64,000 nucleotides of DNA from Kappaphycus alvarezii (GCA_002205965.3 NADL03000506.1:806001-870000); one strand, 5' to 3'; positions 45,217-55,042 are shown, numbered from the stretch's first letter. The notes: generated from the letters alone by a model not told the origin. Translations and numbers: made by a program.

Positions 45217-45335
45217 GATGGAATTGAAGAAGTGTAGGAAGGAAGTTTAAACAAAGGGAGAAATTTTGCACTTTTGTTTTTTTTGGAAAACAGATTTAAA
45301 TATTCTTCTAATTCCTCCTCTCAGCATCGGAAATA

Positions 45336-45433
45336 GCCACTGTGGCCGAGTGGTTTCGAGGCCTCAGTAAGGCGGTAGGCTTAAGACCTGCTTACCCTGA
45401 CGGGTAGCACGGGTTCGAACCCCGTCGGTGGCA
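45336..45433 (+). tRNA. tRNA-Leu(UAA) with a 13-nt D-loop insertion
   Basis: Acceptor stem GCCACTG pairs with CGGTGGC and A is the discriminator. The D stem is GCC/GGC. The anticodon arm GTAGG-CTTAAGA-CCTGC carries anticodon TAA. The long variable arm TACCC-TGAC-GGGTA and the T arm ACGGG-TTCGAAC-CCCGT identify a class II leucine tRNA. The D loop is 13 nt too long: between GAGTGGTT and AAGGC lies 45356-45368. Removing it gives an 85-nt standard tRNA-Leu. A T-run follows at 45438-45443 (Pol III terminator). No intron lies at the usual position 37/38. Confidence 0.93.
45356..45368 (+). other. Probable D-loop intron of tRNA-Leu
   Basis: TCGAGGCCTCAGT contains the palindrome GAGGCCTC and separates the D-loop halves GAGTGGTT and AAGGC. 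The exact edges are ambiguous by 1 nt because T flanks both ends. Small D-loop introns are reported in red-algal nuclear tRNAs. Splicing is inferred, not shown. Confidence 0.7.
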
Positions 45434-45437
45434 ACTC

Positions 45438-45443
45438 TTTTTT
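45438..45443 (+). terminator. RNA polymerase III terminator
   Basis: A run of six T (CTTTTTTC) starts 4 nt after the tRNA 3' end. Confidence 0.8.
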
Positions 45444-45681
45444 CTGGACTTCTACCCTCAATTCTAGCGGGAATCACTCCCCTGCAGGATATACCAGGCC
45501 ACAACCGACCATATCTTTGAAATATTAAACCACCCCACATTCCCCCTTCGCTGGGCTGCACGAAATTTTTTTTTAAGTTTCGCGCAAACCAGTTTGCAAA
45601 AATCGCGCTATTCAGATAAATCCTTCCTTCCAGCGAAGTCGGTCAGATGACAAGTTCTTTAGTAGCTGGTTTGTTCCAGGG

Positions 45682-46842
45682 CTAGAGCGGTGGTAAACAA
45701 CGATCTGTTTGCTGATACTTTTCTAACCAAGCCCTCACTCGAGCTCTGCCCTCCTCAATATATTTCTTCGCGTCGCCACGCTTATCGTAAGTGTAGCGCG
45801 GGGGTGCAATTTTTGACGTGTCTTTCGGATGTGCCAAAGCGTAGTCAACATCTTCGACGCGGTTGCGCACCTTGATCTCTCCCCGATACTTGCTAGCTTG
45901 AAAATGGTTATAAACAAAGTTGATCCAGTAATCGTTATGAGCCGAGTTGTACGGGACGGGGTAATAGATACCTCCGAAAATCTCCATATGCATGCGAGTG
46001 GAGACATGAAACGTAAATGTTGCCCAGCTTGCCCACTCATCCTTGAACCTGACAATACCAAAGTAGCGACATGGTCTCTTGTGTCCCTTTGGTGAACCAA
46101 TACCTGCTAGGGAATCCCTGGAGCGCGAGACCCAGGCGTCGGTGAAAAAAACCATGTCATCGTTTGACAAGAAAAAGTAGTCACAGCCGTCATAGTATGC
46201 ATCCTTCGCCAAGACATTCCAAATGGCATTGATGCGACTGTGTAATCCGTATAATGGAGAAAAAACCAATTTGATGCCATCATGTTTAAATCCAGCCTGC
46301 TCGAGAATACGCCACGCCTCTGCCTCAAACTCTGCCCTCAAGGCAGCATCACCCAGGACAGCGTCATCACTATCATGTCCATAGTAGATGGAAAAACGAA
46401 AATCCCTTCGCTCGCCATCTGTAACGGTGGTTGCAAACGTGCGCAGAAAGGCTCTCAAGGCGATATGTTCGCGTGCGTCATCCGTAGACCAATGTGTTTT
46501 GCCAGCCGATAACGTGGGTTGCAAAATGCAGAAATGGTTGCCGAGATGTGACTGGGCACTGACAGCGGTGGCGTTGGCTGCATTGGCAAGGCGGGCGCGC
46601 AGAAGGGAATCTTCTTGAAGAAGGGAGGCGGCGGCGATTGCGTCATGGGATTCGCCGGTGCCGAGGTCTGTTTCGAGTGAGTTGGTGGGGGGATGGGCTT
46701 GGAGGTAGATGATGTACAGGAAGAGGACGAGGGAGATGAGATAAGCGGGGTGGAAGCGACGAAAGAGGTGACGTAAGCGGGAAATGGACTTGGAAAAGCG
46801 GGGCGATGAGCGAAGGGTGAACGCGGAGAGATTTCCAGCCAT
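45682..46842 (-). CDS. Type II membrane glycosyltransferase-like protein (GT-A type, putative)
   Basis: A 386-codon intact, single-exon ORF. Residues 1-31 are basic. Residues 32-49 (PAYLISLVLFLYIIYLQA) form a transmembrane segment. A Ser/Thr/Ala-rich stem follows, then a luminal domain from about residue 100. This is the layout of Golgi glycosyltransferases. Residues 221-237 (DYFFLSNDDMVFFTDAW) hold an NDDM motif that resembles the DXD metal/nucleotide-sugar site of GT-A enzymes. HND at 302-304 with YWINFVYN may be acceptor-side residues. The N-terminal luminal part includes HFCILQPTLS and RFSIYYGHDSDD. The exact GT family is not recognised and the substrate is unknown. It is the only intact protein gene in the window, 249 bp from the tRNA and surrounded by transposons. 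The ATG at 46842 is chosen because the membrane anchor follows directly. Confidence 0.8.
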   Translation of the reverse strand: MAGNLSAFTLRSSPRFSKSISRLRHLFRRFHPAYLISLVLFLYIIYLQAHPPTNSLETDLGTGESHDAIAAASLLQEDSLLRARLANAANATAVSAQSHLGNHFCILQPTLSAGKTHWSTDDAREHIALRAFLRTFATTVTDGERRDFRFSIYYGHDSDDAVLGDAALRAEFEAEAWRILEQAGFKHDGIKLVFSPLYGLHSRINAIWNVLAKDAYYDGCDYFFLSNDDMVFFTDAWVSRSRDSLAGIGSPKGHKRPCRYFGIVRFKDEWASWATFTFHVSTRMHMEIFGGIYYPVPYNSAHNDYWINFVYNHFQASKYRGEIKVRNRVEDVDYALAHPKDTSKIAPPRYTYDKRGDAKKYIEEGRARVRAWLEKYQQTDRCLPPL

Positions 46843-48587
46843 AGGAGGTGGGTGAAAGGGGTGGAGGGTGGAGGGTTTTGAGAAGGGGAAAGATGTAAGG
46901 ATGTAGGAAGGAAGAATTGGAGTAGCAGGAGTTCAGTAAAAAGGGGTCAGCGAAGGTTTGCTTGGGAGAATAAAGAAAGGACGCGAGCGGGATGACGGAT
47001 GGTTTGGCATGGATGTGGGGACAACAAAGCAACGGAGCATATGAGGATCGATGGTAAATTTAGTCATTCTTAAGCTTACTCGAGTGTACCGTTCGGTTAC
47101 AGTTTTGAACGTAATTTTAAGCAGCTAGTGCTTACATACAGGACTGTACATTACTGTACAAGCGACCTCACGATACAGTGCACCATACGTCACACCGACT
47201 GGGTATCAGGCGCAAACTCTGTCAAACAAAATACGTACAGTACTGCACAGTACAGAACTGAACACGTGAAGTTAACCCCTAAGGGCATTCCCGGAGAGTT
47301 CCGTGCCGCGGAAAAAAAGGGCCTTGTGCGCATGCTTAAGGGAAAGATGATATTCAGTCATTCAATAACTCTCCCATTAGGCGCATCGGCATTGCGAAGC
47401 ACGCACGACTTGCAGTCGTGGATGAGATCTCCACAGAGGAGAACGCAGAATAAATCGCCTTAACGCCGGGTAAAGGGGCGCAGAGACCAGAACAGTATCT
47501 TCTTCACTTTGCTAGACATCGCTAATGAAGGTCGGGCTTTGTGAAACACTCTCACACTCTTCAACAGTCAGCCGACCATATCTTTCAAGTATTATACCGT
47601 AGCACCCTGCGCTTCCACCCTCTCACAAATTTTCAAATACAGCTTCCCGAATCTCATCATAACTCTAGACGCAGAACCAGTCTTATACAAGTATTCTGGA
47701 CCTGAGTGGATCACCTCATAACGTTGTACACAGCTCGTCCTTACACATGATGTTGTTGCATCACACGCTTTGCATCCGACCCATGCTGAGATCACTTGTC
47801 ATCTGAACTCAGCGGGTATCGCTTTTTAAGTAGTCATGGAAAGGCCGTGGCATGTGTACGGAGAGCAAGATATCCACTTCTCGGCTGACGTGGAACACCC
47901 GATAAGTTCTTAGCTGTATCATTCGGACACAGTTCCTTTCGGCAGGACAGCTTTTCTTACAGTAACTGAAAATAGAGGAGTCTTAACGGAAGACACATCC
48001 CGGTATACTGCATGTGGACTGTAAGGCAAAAAGGAACAAGGGCGGGAGGAATATATGTACTGCACAGCAAAAGGGCTGCTTTGCTCAACTGCAGCTGAAA
48101 GGGAGAGTTGCGCTCTGTAAACTGTTACGTAAGTGAAATACAGTATGTACTGTACAGTACAGCAGGTGTCCAAAATTGCTGAATACTGTAGCCATATTTA
48201 CAGTAAGCCAATTAATGAGCCAGATTTCCAAAAAAAGGAACTCAGTAGCGTCCCTTTAATTCATTTGGCACACGTGGACCATCTAGTAAGATCTTAACTA
48301 CTGTAAATAAAGTGGTGACAATGCTTGCCTCAGACATGGCCACGGCGGCTTGACATCCTTTCCTACCTCCACGTCGATAGGTTTGGTGAACATTTATACA
48401 AACTCCTGACTAATGAAAGCCACCTAGTGGGCTATGTTGTAGGTGCGCATGCGGATTACCCTAACAGATGTGTTGGATTTCTCCGCGAAGCGCTACAAGA
48501 GACCCTCTACGAAAAAGATGGTAGCAGGGGAAGGCGAACCCAGAAAATCGAAGGTCCGCGGCTGGAACTCGAAATTGGGGGCCTGTG
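46843..48587. other. No gene recognised; TACAGTA/TACTGTA-rich
   Basis: Upstream of the glycosyltransferase gene lies a CT-rich/GA-rich stretch (46850-47020) that may be its 5' flank. A 111-codon plus ORF (47128-47463) and an acidic 115-codon plus ORF (48325-48672) show no known domain. GTACTGTAC-type palindromes cluster at 47140-47260 and 48130-48190. Confidence 0.35.
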
Positions 48588-48897
48588 TGTAGATACTCTG
48601 GGACAAAGTGAAATACCAACGACCGGTATTTGTGCAGTTCTCTCTCTCTGTACCCCGATCGGGGTGTTGTGAAGGATAGTTGCAATTGTTTTCCCTTTGT
48701 CTGTCTGTGCCTGGCCTCGTCTCTCGGGTGAGAGGTTCGAGTCCAAACCTTTATAAATATTTCACCCCAGAACACCATGGCTGGTATTGCACAATAGAAT
48801 CTAAGAAATAAAGCTAAAATCTAAAAAATGGAACACTAGAAAGATAGTATTGCGGAAGGCTTACAGCAATTACATCATTGCCGTACAGCTCATATCA
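48588..48897 (-). repeat. LTR of C1 (3' LTR)
   Basis: Matches 54278-54586 throughout, for example GAAGGATAGTTGCAATTGTT, TTTGTCTGTCTGTG, GAGAGGTTCGAGTCC and AATCTAAGAAATAAA. GAGAGGTTCGAGTCC is a perfect Pol III B-box string on the plus strand, conserved in both LTRs, antisense to the element. Confidence 0.9.
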
Positions 48898-48919
48898 AAA
48901 CTTTCACACTGCTACCACT

Positions 48920-49380
48920 CTATATAAGAGCGATACTATCCCGGATTACCCACTGAACCACTTCTGTGTTGTCAATTCCCTGCGAAAGGATAGACATAAA
49001 CGATTTGTTGGGCGTGCCCTTAGTAAAAGCATCAGCAATTTTGTCTGTTCCTCGCACTAAATCGACTTCGGATATTTCAAACTTGTTACATGCTTCTCTC
49101 ATAACAGCAAAATCGATCACCAATCTTCGTTCGGTTGTTGCGGATGACTTTGTGATAACATCAAATAGTTGCTTAGAATTCGCAGGCATACGAATTGGAA
49201 TCTTCTTTCCATACATGCCCTACATGTCACTCTGTAGCATAAAGGCTGAGTGAAATCCAACAATGAACTCATACACTCCTCCACCCAATATTGATCGCAC
49301 CACTCTCGTTGACTTCCGAACGGAGTAGTCCAGAATATGACAATTGTCGTATGTGTCACAAAGCAGGATAATATATCCTA
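48920..49380 (-). pseudogene. RNase H C-terminal part (C1)
   Basis: The frame 49216-48920 reads NSKQLFDVITKSSATTERRL, DFAVMREACNKFEISEVDLV and RGTDKIADAFTKGTPNKSF, ending about 24 bases from the 3' LTR. The motif DKxADxxTK is the copia RNase H end. The segment 49216-49380 is an upstream RNase H part in another frame (for example TTPFGSQREWCDQYWVEECM). Confidence 0.85.
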
Positions 49381-49389
49381 ACTAAGAGC

Positions 49390-50313
49390 TTAGGTCGTAA
49401 TTCGTGCCGAAATAATACGTCTGATTGCCTTATTCAATTGACTGATGGAATCAACACAGAAGAGGCCTTTCGTGACTTTTGCAGCTTTGTTAACAAGCAA
49501 CGTGATGTCGGGCCTTGAATATGTGCACCATGCTAGTGCAGCTCGAGAACTACGGAAGTCATTGAAGGTTGCATCCTCAGGCACCAGGCTAAGTCTGGAT
49601 ATGTATTCCCTTTGGCTGATCTCCATCACTCCGTTATCATCTCTCTTGATATTCAGCCCAAAGAAATTCAGCTCATCCCATTCGATAGGTTTAGAGTCAA
49701 AGTCAATGCCAATGCCAACTTGCTTGATCAAGTCAACAAAATCAGAGTTCCCTGCTCCAAGTGAATAGTCTACATAAATACTGAAGATACCTGATACTTC
49801 CTTTTTCCTTTCTTCTTGCCATGTATACATCGATGGGTCGCCATGAGAAGGTAATAAACCGATGTTTTCCTGAAGATACGTGCGGATAGTGTGCATCCAG
49901 TATTCTCCGCTGTCTCATAATCCATTCAACGGTCTGCGTAGCTTAAAGACCTCATCTGAACTGATTTTGAAGTGCGGCAGGTCAGAAGCACGTGGTTGCA
50001 AATAAACTTCGCGTCCAAATGGGTCCCGACTTTGTAGGTAAGCTTGGCTTATGTCATTGCTTAACACTCTGAATCCCTTCACCGCAGCAAATGATACAAT
50101 CATTCGAGTCGACTTTTGCTGCAAAACCGGCATGTTGTGAACGACAAATTCTTTGTCCACATCCCTGTGCCCTTGCATAATGTACCTGGCTTTGCGCCAC
50201 TCGTTTTGCGTCCTCGGGTTCTTGATTGCTTGTACGAATCTTCCACCCAGGATGGTCGCACAGTTCGGAACGTACTTCTTCTTAACCACTTTGAATACCT
50301 GTCTGCCAGTCAA
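49390..50313 (-). pseudogene. reverse transcriptase (C1)
   Basis: The frame 50313-49915 includes RFVQAIKNPRTQNEWRKARY, FAAVKGFRVLSNDISQAYLQ (copia motif DVxxAFLxG, first Asp) and EVYLQPRASDLPHFK. The second frame, 49896-49390, has DPSMYTWQEERKKEVSG and SIYVDYSLGAG at the YVDD position: the second Asp is Tyr, so it is inactive. RDDNGVMEISQREYI and YSRPDITLLVNKAAK follow. A TAG at about 49914 separates the frames. Confidence 0.9.
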
Positions 50314-50397
50314 TCCTCTTACCTCTTGTTCTATGGCCTACTTTAGCTCCAGGTTGTTTGATCTAGAATCTCCAGGCTTCAAAACTTCAGTGATTAA

Positions 50398-51650
50398 TTA
50401 ATCGGATGTGATAAAATCACTGACGTCCAGCGGTTCATGCTGATCTTCCTGGCCGGAAGCTGTATCCATCAACTCATCAATTGTTTCATCGATTGCGACA
50501 AGCAAATTGTTGCCCTGCAAACCACTATGTTTGGGCTCCCGTTGTTCAACATTGTCTCTTCTGTTGGCCTCTGTGTCGTTATCATCATCAGCCACGCTGA
50601 CAGTCATACCTTTACGGTACTTCTTCACTCTGTCGACTGAAAATTGCTTATCCTTTCCATTGAATTCAACAGTCACATTCTTCTCTGAGATGTCACGGAC
50701 AGGATATGGACCTATCCAAACAGAAGGATTATCCCTATAGACCAGCACATCGTCACCGATCCTTATGTCTGCCATTGTTGCTCGCGGCAGCTTGCTCTTC
50801 AGAGCTTGATTTACCCTACTTCCCGCAATCACGCGCGCCATTTCCTTTCGAGCATCATCCATAGCAGTCATTCTTTCTACTTGGGTTGGCAGCTCCGTTG
50901 CCAAGAAGGGAATGCAGGCATAACGCCGAAGACCAATAGAATCTGTACCAAACCGTTTGGACCGGTAGTCTCATTGAGAGCTTTCAAATAGGTCTCCAAG
51001 ACAGTGTGCTTACTCATCCCAGGGCGTTCTAATATGACCTAACGATAGATCTTTCATAGGTAAGCGTAGTATCGTTCTCCCACACCAAGATAATTGTGGC
51101 TTTCAATCCCTGCCAGTTTCAGTTTGATACCAGCGAGTCGACAGTAATTCTTGAAGCGCAATGCCTGGAACTGAGGGCCTTCATCTGCATGGAGTTCCAG
51201 CGGATGACCAACATACTGACTCGATCAGATGCTGAGGTACGTCCTCCATACTTCATCTGTTGTCTCTTTGGAAAGGAGGCCTGCAGCGTTGAACTTGGTT
51301 TCCTTGTCAACAACATGCAAGATAGTATCGCCCTCAATCGTCAACAGATCACTGCTCAAAGGCTTGTCGAATACGATGTCATCATCGGTCAATGTGACCC
51401 TGAATCTACTTGGTTTGTCACTCAAGCGTTGACATATGTCACAAGATGATTCAATATCCTGCAACTTATCAAGAGTTTCCTGCGGGTACTCCTCTGGTTT
51501 TGCAGGGCGGAGAACATTGAAAAGTCTTTGAGACTCAGGATAGTAGAAATTTCGATGGACTTTGCGAGTTCTTCTGCAGAAAGCAATACTTCCTTGTCGG
51601 CATCCCAATGTAAACAAATGACCCGTTGGCGTGTTAGCCCAATTTCCCAT
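50398..51650 (-). pseudogene. integrase (C1)
   Basis: The frame 51650-51225 starts with a GAG-pre-integrase region containing the HHCC zinc motif (HRNFYYPESQRLFNVL and SCDICQRLS). Next is the core, SDLLTIEGDTILHVVDKETK, whose first Asp position is Glu or Asp. From 51225 to about 51060 the minus strand encodes LHADEGPQFQALRFKNYC and GIESHNYLGVGER, matching the second Asp and Glu regions. The C-terminal part (50904-50398) has IGDDVLVYRDNPSVWIGPYP and NVTVEFNGKDKQFSVDRVKK. This would insert the cDNA into the genome. Confidence 0.8.
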
Positions 51651-52360
51651 TCTCCTGTGTTCGGGACAATTTTGTCGCGTGACAAGTCAATAGTTACCTG
51701 GTAGTTGTCCAGTAACTCAAGACCAACAGGAAGTGGAACGTCGACATCAACAAATTCGACGTAAAAAGAAAGGGATATATCACCGTTGATAGGGATGCGA
51801 ATGTTGATAAAACCAAGTCCTCTGAACTTATTGTTACCGAAATTGTACATACGGTGACCATTGATACCTTTGGGATACAACGGTATACTCATGGTATTTC
51901 AATATGCTTTAGCCTGCTCGACACCAATTACCGACTTCTTTGCTCTAGTATCAACACAAGCACCGTGGAAGGAAACAATTTGCTCTTTTTCAGCTATGAA
52001 GAGCTCTATATCCGAATCCTTCTCCTCAAACACTGTGGAAATGGACTCTTTCGCACTGCCGTATCCTTCGTTTGAATCTTTTTGTAGTGAAGTACAGTCT
52101 CCGTATTCATTCTCAAGATCCGTATTGTTAACAGAGGATGCTGATTGCGCTGAGTGTGAACTTATGCTCCAAGTGTTGATGTTGATTTCCGCTGAAGAAA
52201 GAAGGCTTTCAAAGACATCTTTATCCAGTAGTGCCTCCTGTTCGTCGTTATTCTCAGCGGGGATGTTAGCATTACCATTGTCGAGTTGATAAGATAGTTC
52301 AGCTAAGACATAATGTACGTTTTTTTGGGCACTAGAGTTCTTCTTAGCGTAATAATCCAA
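51422..52360 (-). pseudogene. aspartic protease (C1)
   Basis: The frame 52360-51899 ends in GACVDTRAKKSVIGVEQAKA, where the family has D-S/T-G-A. Here it is D-T-R, so the site is probably inactive. The preceding Ser/Glu-rich text is a linker. The frame 51892-51422 continues the protease (FRGLGFINIRIPINGDI and PLPVGLELLDNYQVTIDL), typical of copia-type elements in which VPFLLGLDxL occurs. A TGG or TAG between the two frames near 51895 breaks the reading. Confidence 0.7.
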
Positions 52361-53720
52361 CTTTTCGCGACTGTTCTGGCTACGTTAAGTGGCCGTTTGC
52401 AATACTTGACAAGATGGGTCTTTTCACCACAGTTAAAGCATCCTGCGATAGAGAGAGGATTAAAGGAACTTGGTTTCCTTTCTGCTTCCCTCGTTCTCCT
52501 CCAGGGCACTAGGGATGCTCTGCGAGCATAGTGACCTGGACCAATGAAGTATACCTCTGGCGATTCTTCATTGAATATTATACCAGTAATGTCGTCATTT
52601 CGGTCAACATTCAAAGAGCGGTTCCTCCTGAATATCTCATCCTTTAAGCGAGCGATTCTGCTTTTTGATGAGCTGAAGTTGGGCCACAAGCTCTCCATAG
52701 AGCTGTTGAAGGTTCAAACTGCAAGTGGCCACTGTTGCGAGTGGTTCCGTTTCCCACTGATATCCGGCTACAGCCGAAGACAAATACTCAACTTTGTGTG
52801 CGTCTCCTCTGTATGCGACGGGAGCTTGTTGTGATAGCTTAGTGATAATCTTGTAAACCCGTTCAGATGCTGCCGCAGTATCCATTCCGTCACTCACAAG
52901 TTTGCTCATACGAAGCGACTTGAGATGGTTCTTCACCATATTCTGCCTCACTGGCGAGTTATACTCACGTTCAATCTGGTCGACTGCTTGTTGAAATGTC
53001 TGATCGTATTCAACCACTGCCTAAAGATAAAACCTTTTTGCGTCACCGCGGAGCAGTTTGTGCAAAAAGTGTAGCTTCTGCGTCGCGCTCAGATTGTAGT
53101 CATGACCTATCTGTCGATATTCATCAAAAAAATTCCTGCCAACATTCTCCTATGTCTCCTAAGAATTTCCTCTCAAAGTCACACAAACGCATGGTAACGT
53201 TATAGGCCAATTCATCCGAGCTTGTGCCGTTGACGGACATGGGTTGACTAGGACCACCAAGGCTGGTTATTTACTCGGTTGTTGGGTTTCTTCGTCCGGC
53301 GGCAATCACCCCATGAAAATAACAATGGCAGCATCCTTGTCCTCGTTTTCTTCATAAAGGTTAGTCGCCAAAGTCATCATGATTCTTCGTGACGAATGCT
53401 GAGCCATATTTGCGCCTTTGCGGTCCAAGAAATTCCGAAGTTCTGAGTAGAATGCAGGCACACTGCGAAGTTCTTAACTGAAGAGCGTTGAAGGTGGGGA
53501 AAGCTCAGAAACAGCTCTAACCAAGCTGGCTCCAACCATTGATTGGCCTTCCTCAAGAATTCGGATGGTTGTTATGAACCCACTCTGCATATTCGTCATT
53601 GTGCTCAAAGAAGCGGTTGAGAGGGATGACATTAGAGATGATGTTGGCAATGTCGACAGAATTCGTAATCTAAGGTCTCCTTGGCCCGAGTTCTCCTCGG
53701 TAGGTTGCTGTGTACTCATA
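52303..53720 (-). pseudogene. gag with zinc knuckle (C1)
   Basis: The gag start ATG lies near 53718 (MSTQQPTEENSGQ). Frames combine over 53700-52640 with DIANIISNVIPLNRFFEH, a helical text (KNHLKSLRMSKLVSDGMDTA, 53017-52637), and the knuckle CFNCGEKTHLVKYC near 52435 (CX2CX4HX4C). This is capsid and RNA-binding protein. There are several stops, for example after 53474. Confidence 0.7.
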
Positions 53721-54277
53721 TGCAAGTTTATCTCGAAAAGTAAAACCCCAAGTAGCAAGCTTATACACCATTTGACTGGTAGACTCTTGATTCACAAATT
53801 GAACACGTTTGTTGGTAGCACGTAGTTCCAATAAGCCACTTTACTTGAGAGCTGAACTACTAGAGGTTGAATGAGATGCACAGTGTTCAGACATCTGGCC
53901 ACACGGTGTGACACCACGTCAAAGTAAGCTGCCCAGTTCATACGCAGAGCTCCTGCAAGCAGAAACTACCGACCCCCATAGTCAGCACCAGGTTATCCCA
54001 CGGTGTGAGTTAAGCAGCATCAGACAGCGCCGATTTGTAGCCCAGGCACCCCCCGAGGGAGAGATTCTAGACAGCCCCTCACAGCATGACTAAGGTATAG
54101 GCGCAACAGGTAAATTGCCTTTGTCGATTCAACGACTATCTGATCACCCTTACTCATTGTTTCAAGTCACCACCCGCTCCCTCTGAGGGACTCCCGCACG
54201 GTACGGGGCACTGAACGATATTAGAATACGGCTCTCAGTTGCTCTCTTGACAGTTGTTCCCAGGACTGGTTGCGGAA

Positions 54278-54586
54278 TGTAGATACTTTGGGACAAAGTG
54301 ATATAACAACGACCGGTTTTTGCCCAGCTCCCTCTCTGTACCCCGACGACTGGGTGTTGTGAAGGATAGTTGCAATTGTTTTCCCTTTGTCTGTCTGTGT
54401 CTGGCCTCTTCTCTCAGGTGAGAGGTTCGAGTCCAAACTTTTATGCATATTTCACCCCGAACACCATTGCTGGTATTGCCCAATAGAATCTAAGAAATAA
54501 AGGAAAAATCTAAATAAAGGAACACCAGAAAGATAGTATCGCGAACGGCTTACAGCAATTAAATCATTGCTGTGCAGCTCATATCA
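54278..54586 (-). repeat. LTR of C1 (5' LTR)
   Basis: Partner of 48588-48897. The internal sequence directly adjoining (plus ...GGACTGGTTGCGGAA at 54263-54277) shows no iMet-type primer site on the minus strand, so the primer tRNA is unknown. Confidence 0.9.
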
Positions 54587-54777
54587 ACTGTTTTACAATG
54601 TGTAGGATTTTCTGAGGGTGGGGGCATCAGAAAGAGAGATATTTTTACTTACTGTATTAAATATCTCAAGCGGGGGTAAATTTGGGTATTCTAATTATTG
54701 AAAACTAGATTATCCTACTAATTTAGAGTTTTCACTGACTGGCCGACTACCTAGTTAAGTGCTAAGTAGCACGAAAT

Positions 54778-55042
54778 TGTTTTTTATTGATTCAAGTGGT
54801 TGCAAAATAATGTTTAAAGATGCAAGTAGATGTGTATTATTAATGGTCGCAATTAATGGTTGCTTTATATAGTGCTAGTAATTCTCATATGATAATGTTT
54901 TGTCACATGTGTCGTAGGGTATATAAGACGCTTAGAGATGAAAAAAGTAAAAAGGTACCGATGTGGGATTGAGCTATCCCGTACTGAGAGCTATAGCTAC
55001 TACTTCTATTGCTGAAGTGTTGTGTAACACCTGTTTGCAATA
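54778..55042 (+). repeat. LTR of C2 (5')
   Basis: Shared text with 59555-59828: AGATGTGTATTATTAATGGT, CGCAATTAATGGTTG, AAGACGCTTAG and GAGAGCTAT. It contains the TATA-like GGTATATAAG at 54921-54930, which has become GGTAATTAAG in the 3' LTR. The right edge is uncertain (55029 or 55042). Confidence 0.88.

Larger units (their letters stand above)
40832..45250 (-). mobile_element. LINE copy B: GC-rich, RLE-type non-LTR retrotransposon
   Basis: Complete in layout: a 5' region and ORF1 (45216-44003), RT (43865-41836), then zinc finger and restriction-like endonuclease (41754-40876). A short 3' part reaches 40832. The endonuclease at the C-terminus with a CCHC finger places it with the RLE group (R2/CRE-like architecture), and no APE endonuclease is present. 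GC content is far above that of the surroundings. Frameshifts make this copy non-coding at several points. It ends about 90 bp before the tRNA-Leu gene. Confidence 0.85.
48588..54586 (-). mobile_element. Ty1/copia retrotransposon with both LTRs (element C1)
   Basis: Direct LTRs of 309-310 bp lie at 48588-48897 (3') and 54278-54586 (5'), both starting TGTAGATACT and ending ATATCA on the plus strand. In coding direction they are TGATATGAGC...AGTATCTACA, so the ends are TG..CA. The order gag, protease, integrase, RT, RNase H between them is that of copia. Stops and shifts are common. A 4-bp CTGT lies near each outer edge (48583 and 54588), but a proper 5-bp duplication is not clear. The LTRs differ by roughly 12-15 percent, so the insertion is old. 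Confidence 0.93.

Noticed and set aside
48700-48745. tRNA gene at GAGAGGTTCGAGTCC
   Set aside because: It is inside an LTR, occurs in both LTRs, and no tRNA cloverleaf forms around it.
48583-54591. CTGT as target-site duplication of C1
   Set aside because: Only 4 bp and offset by 1 nt from one LTR edge. Copia elements usually make 5 bp, so it was left as uncertain.
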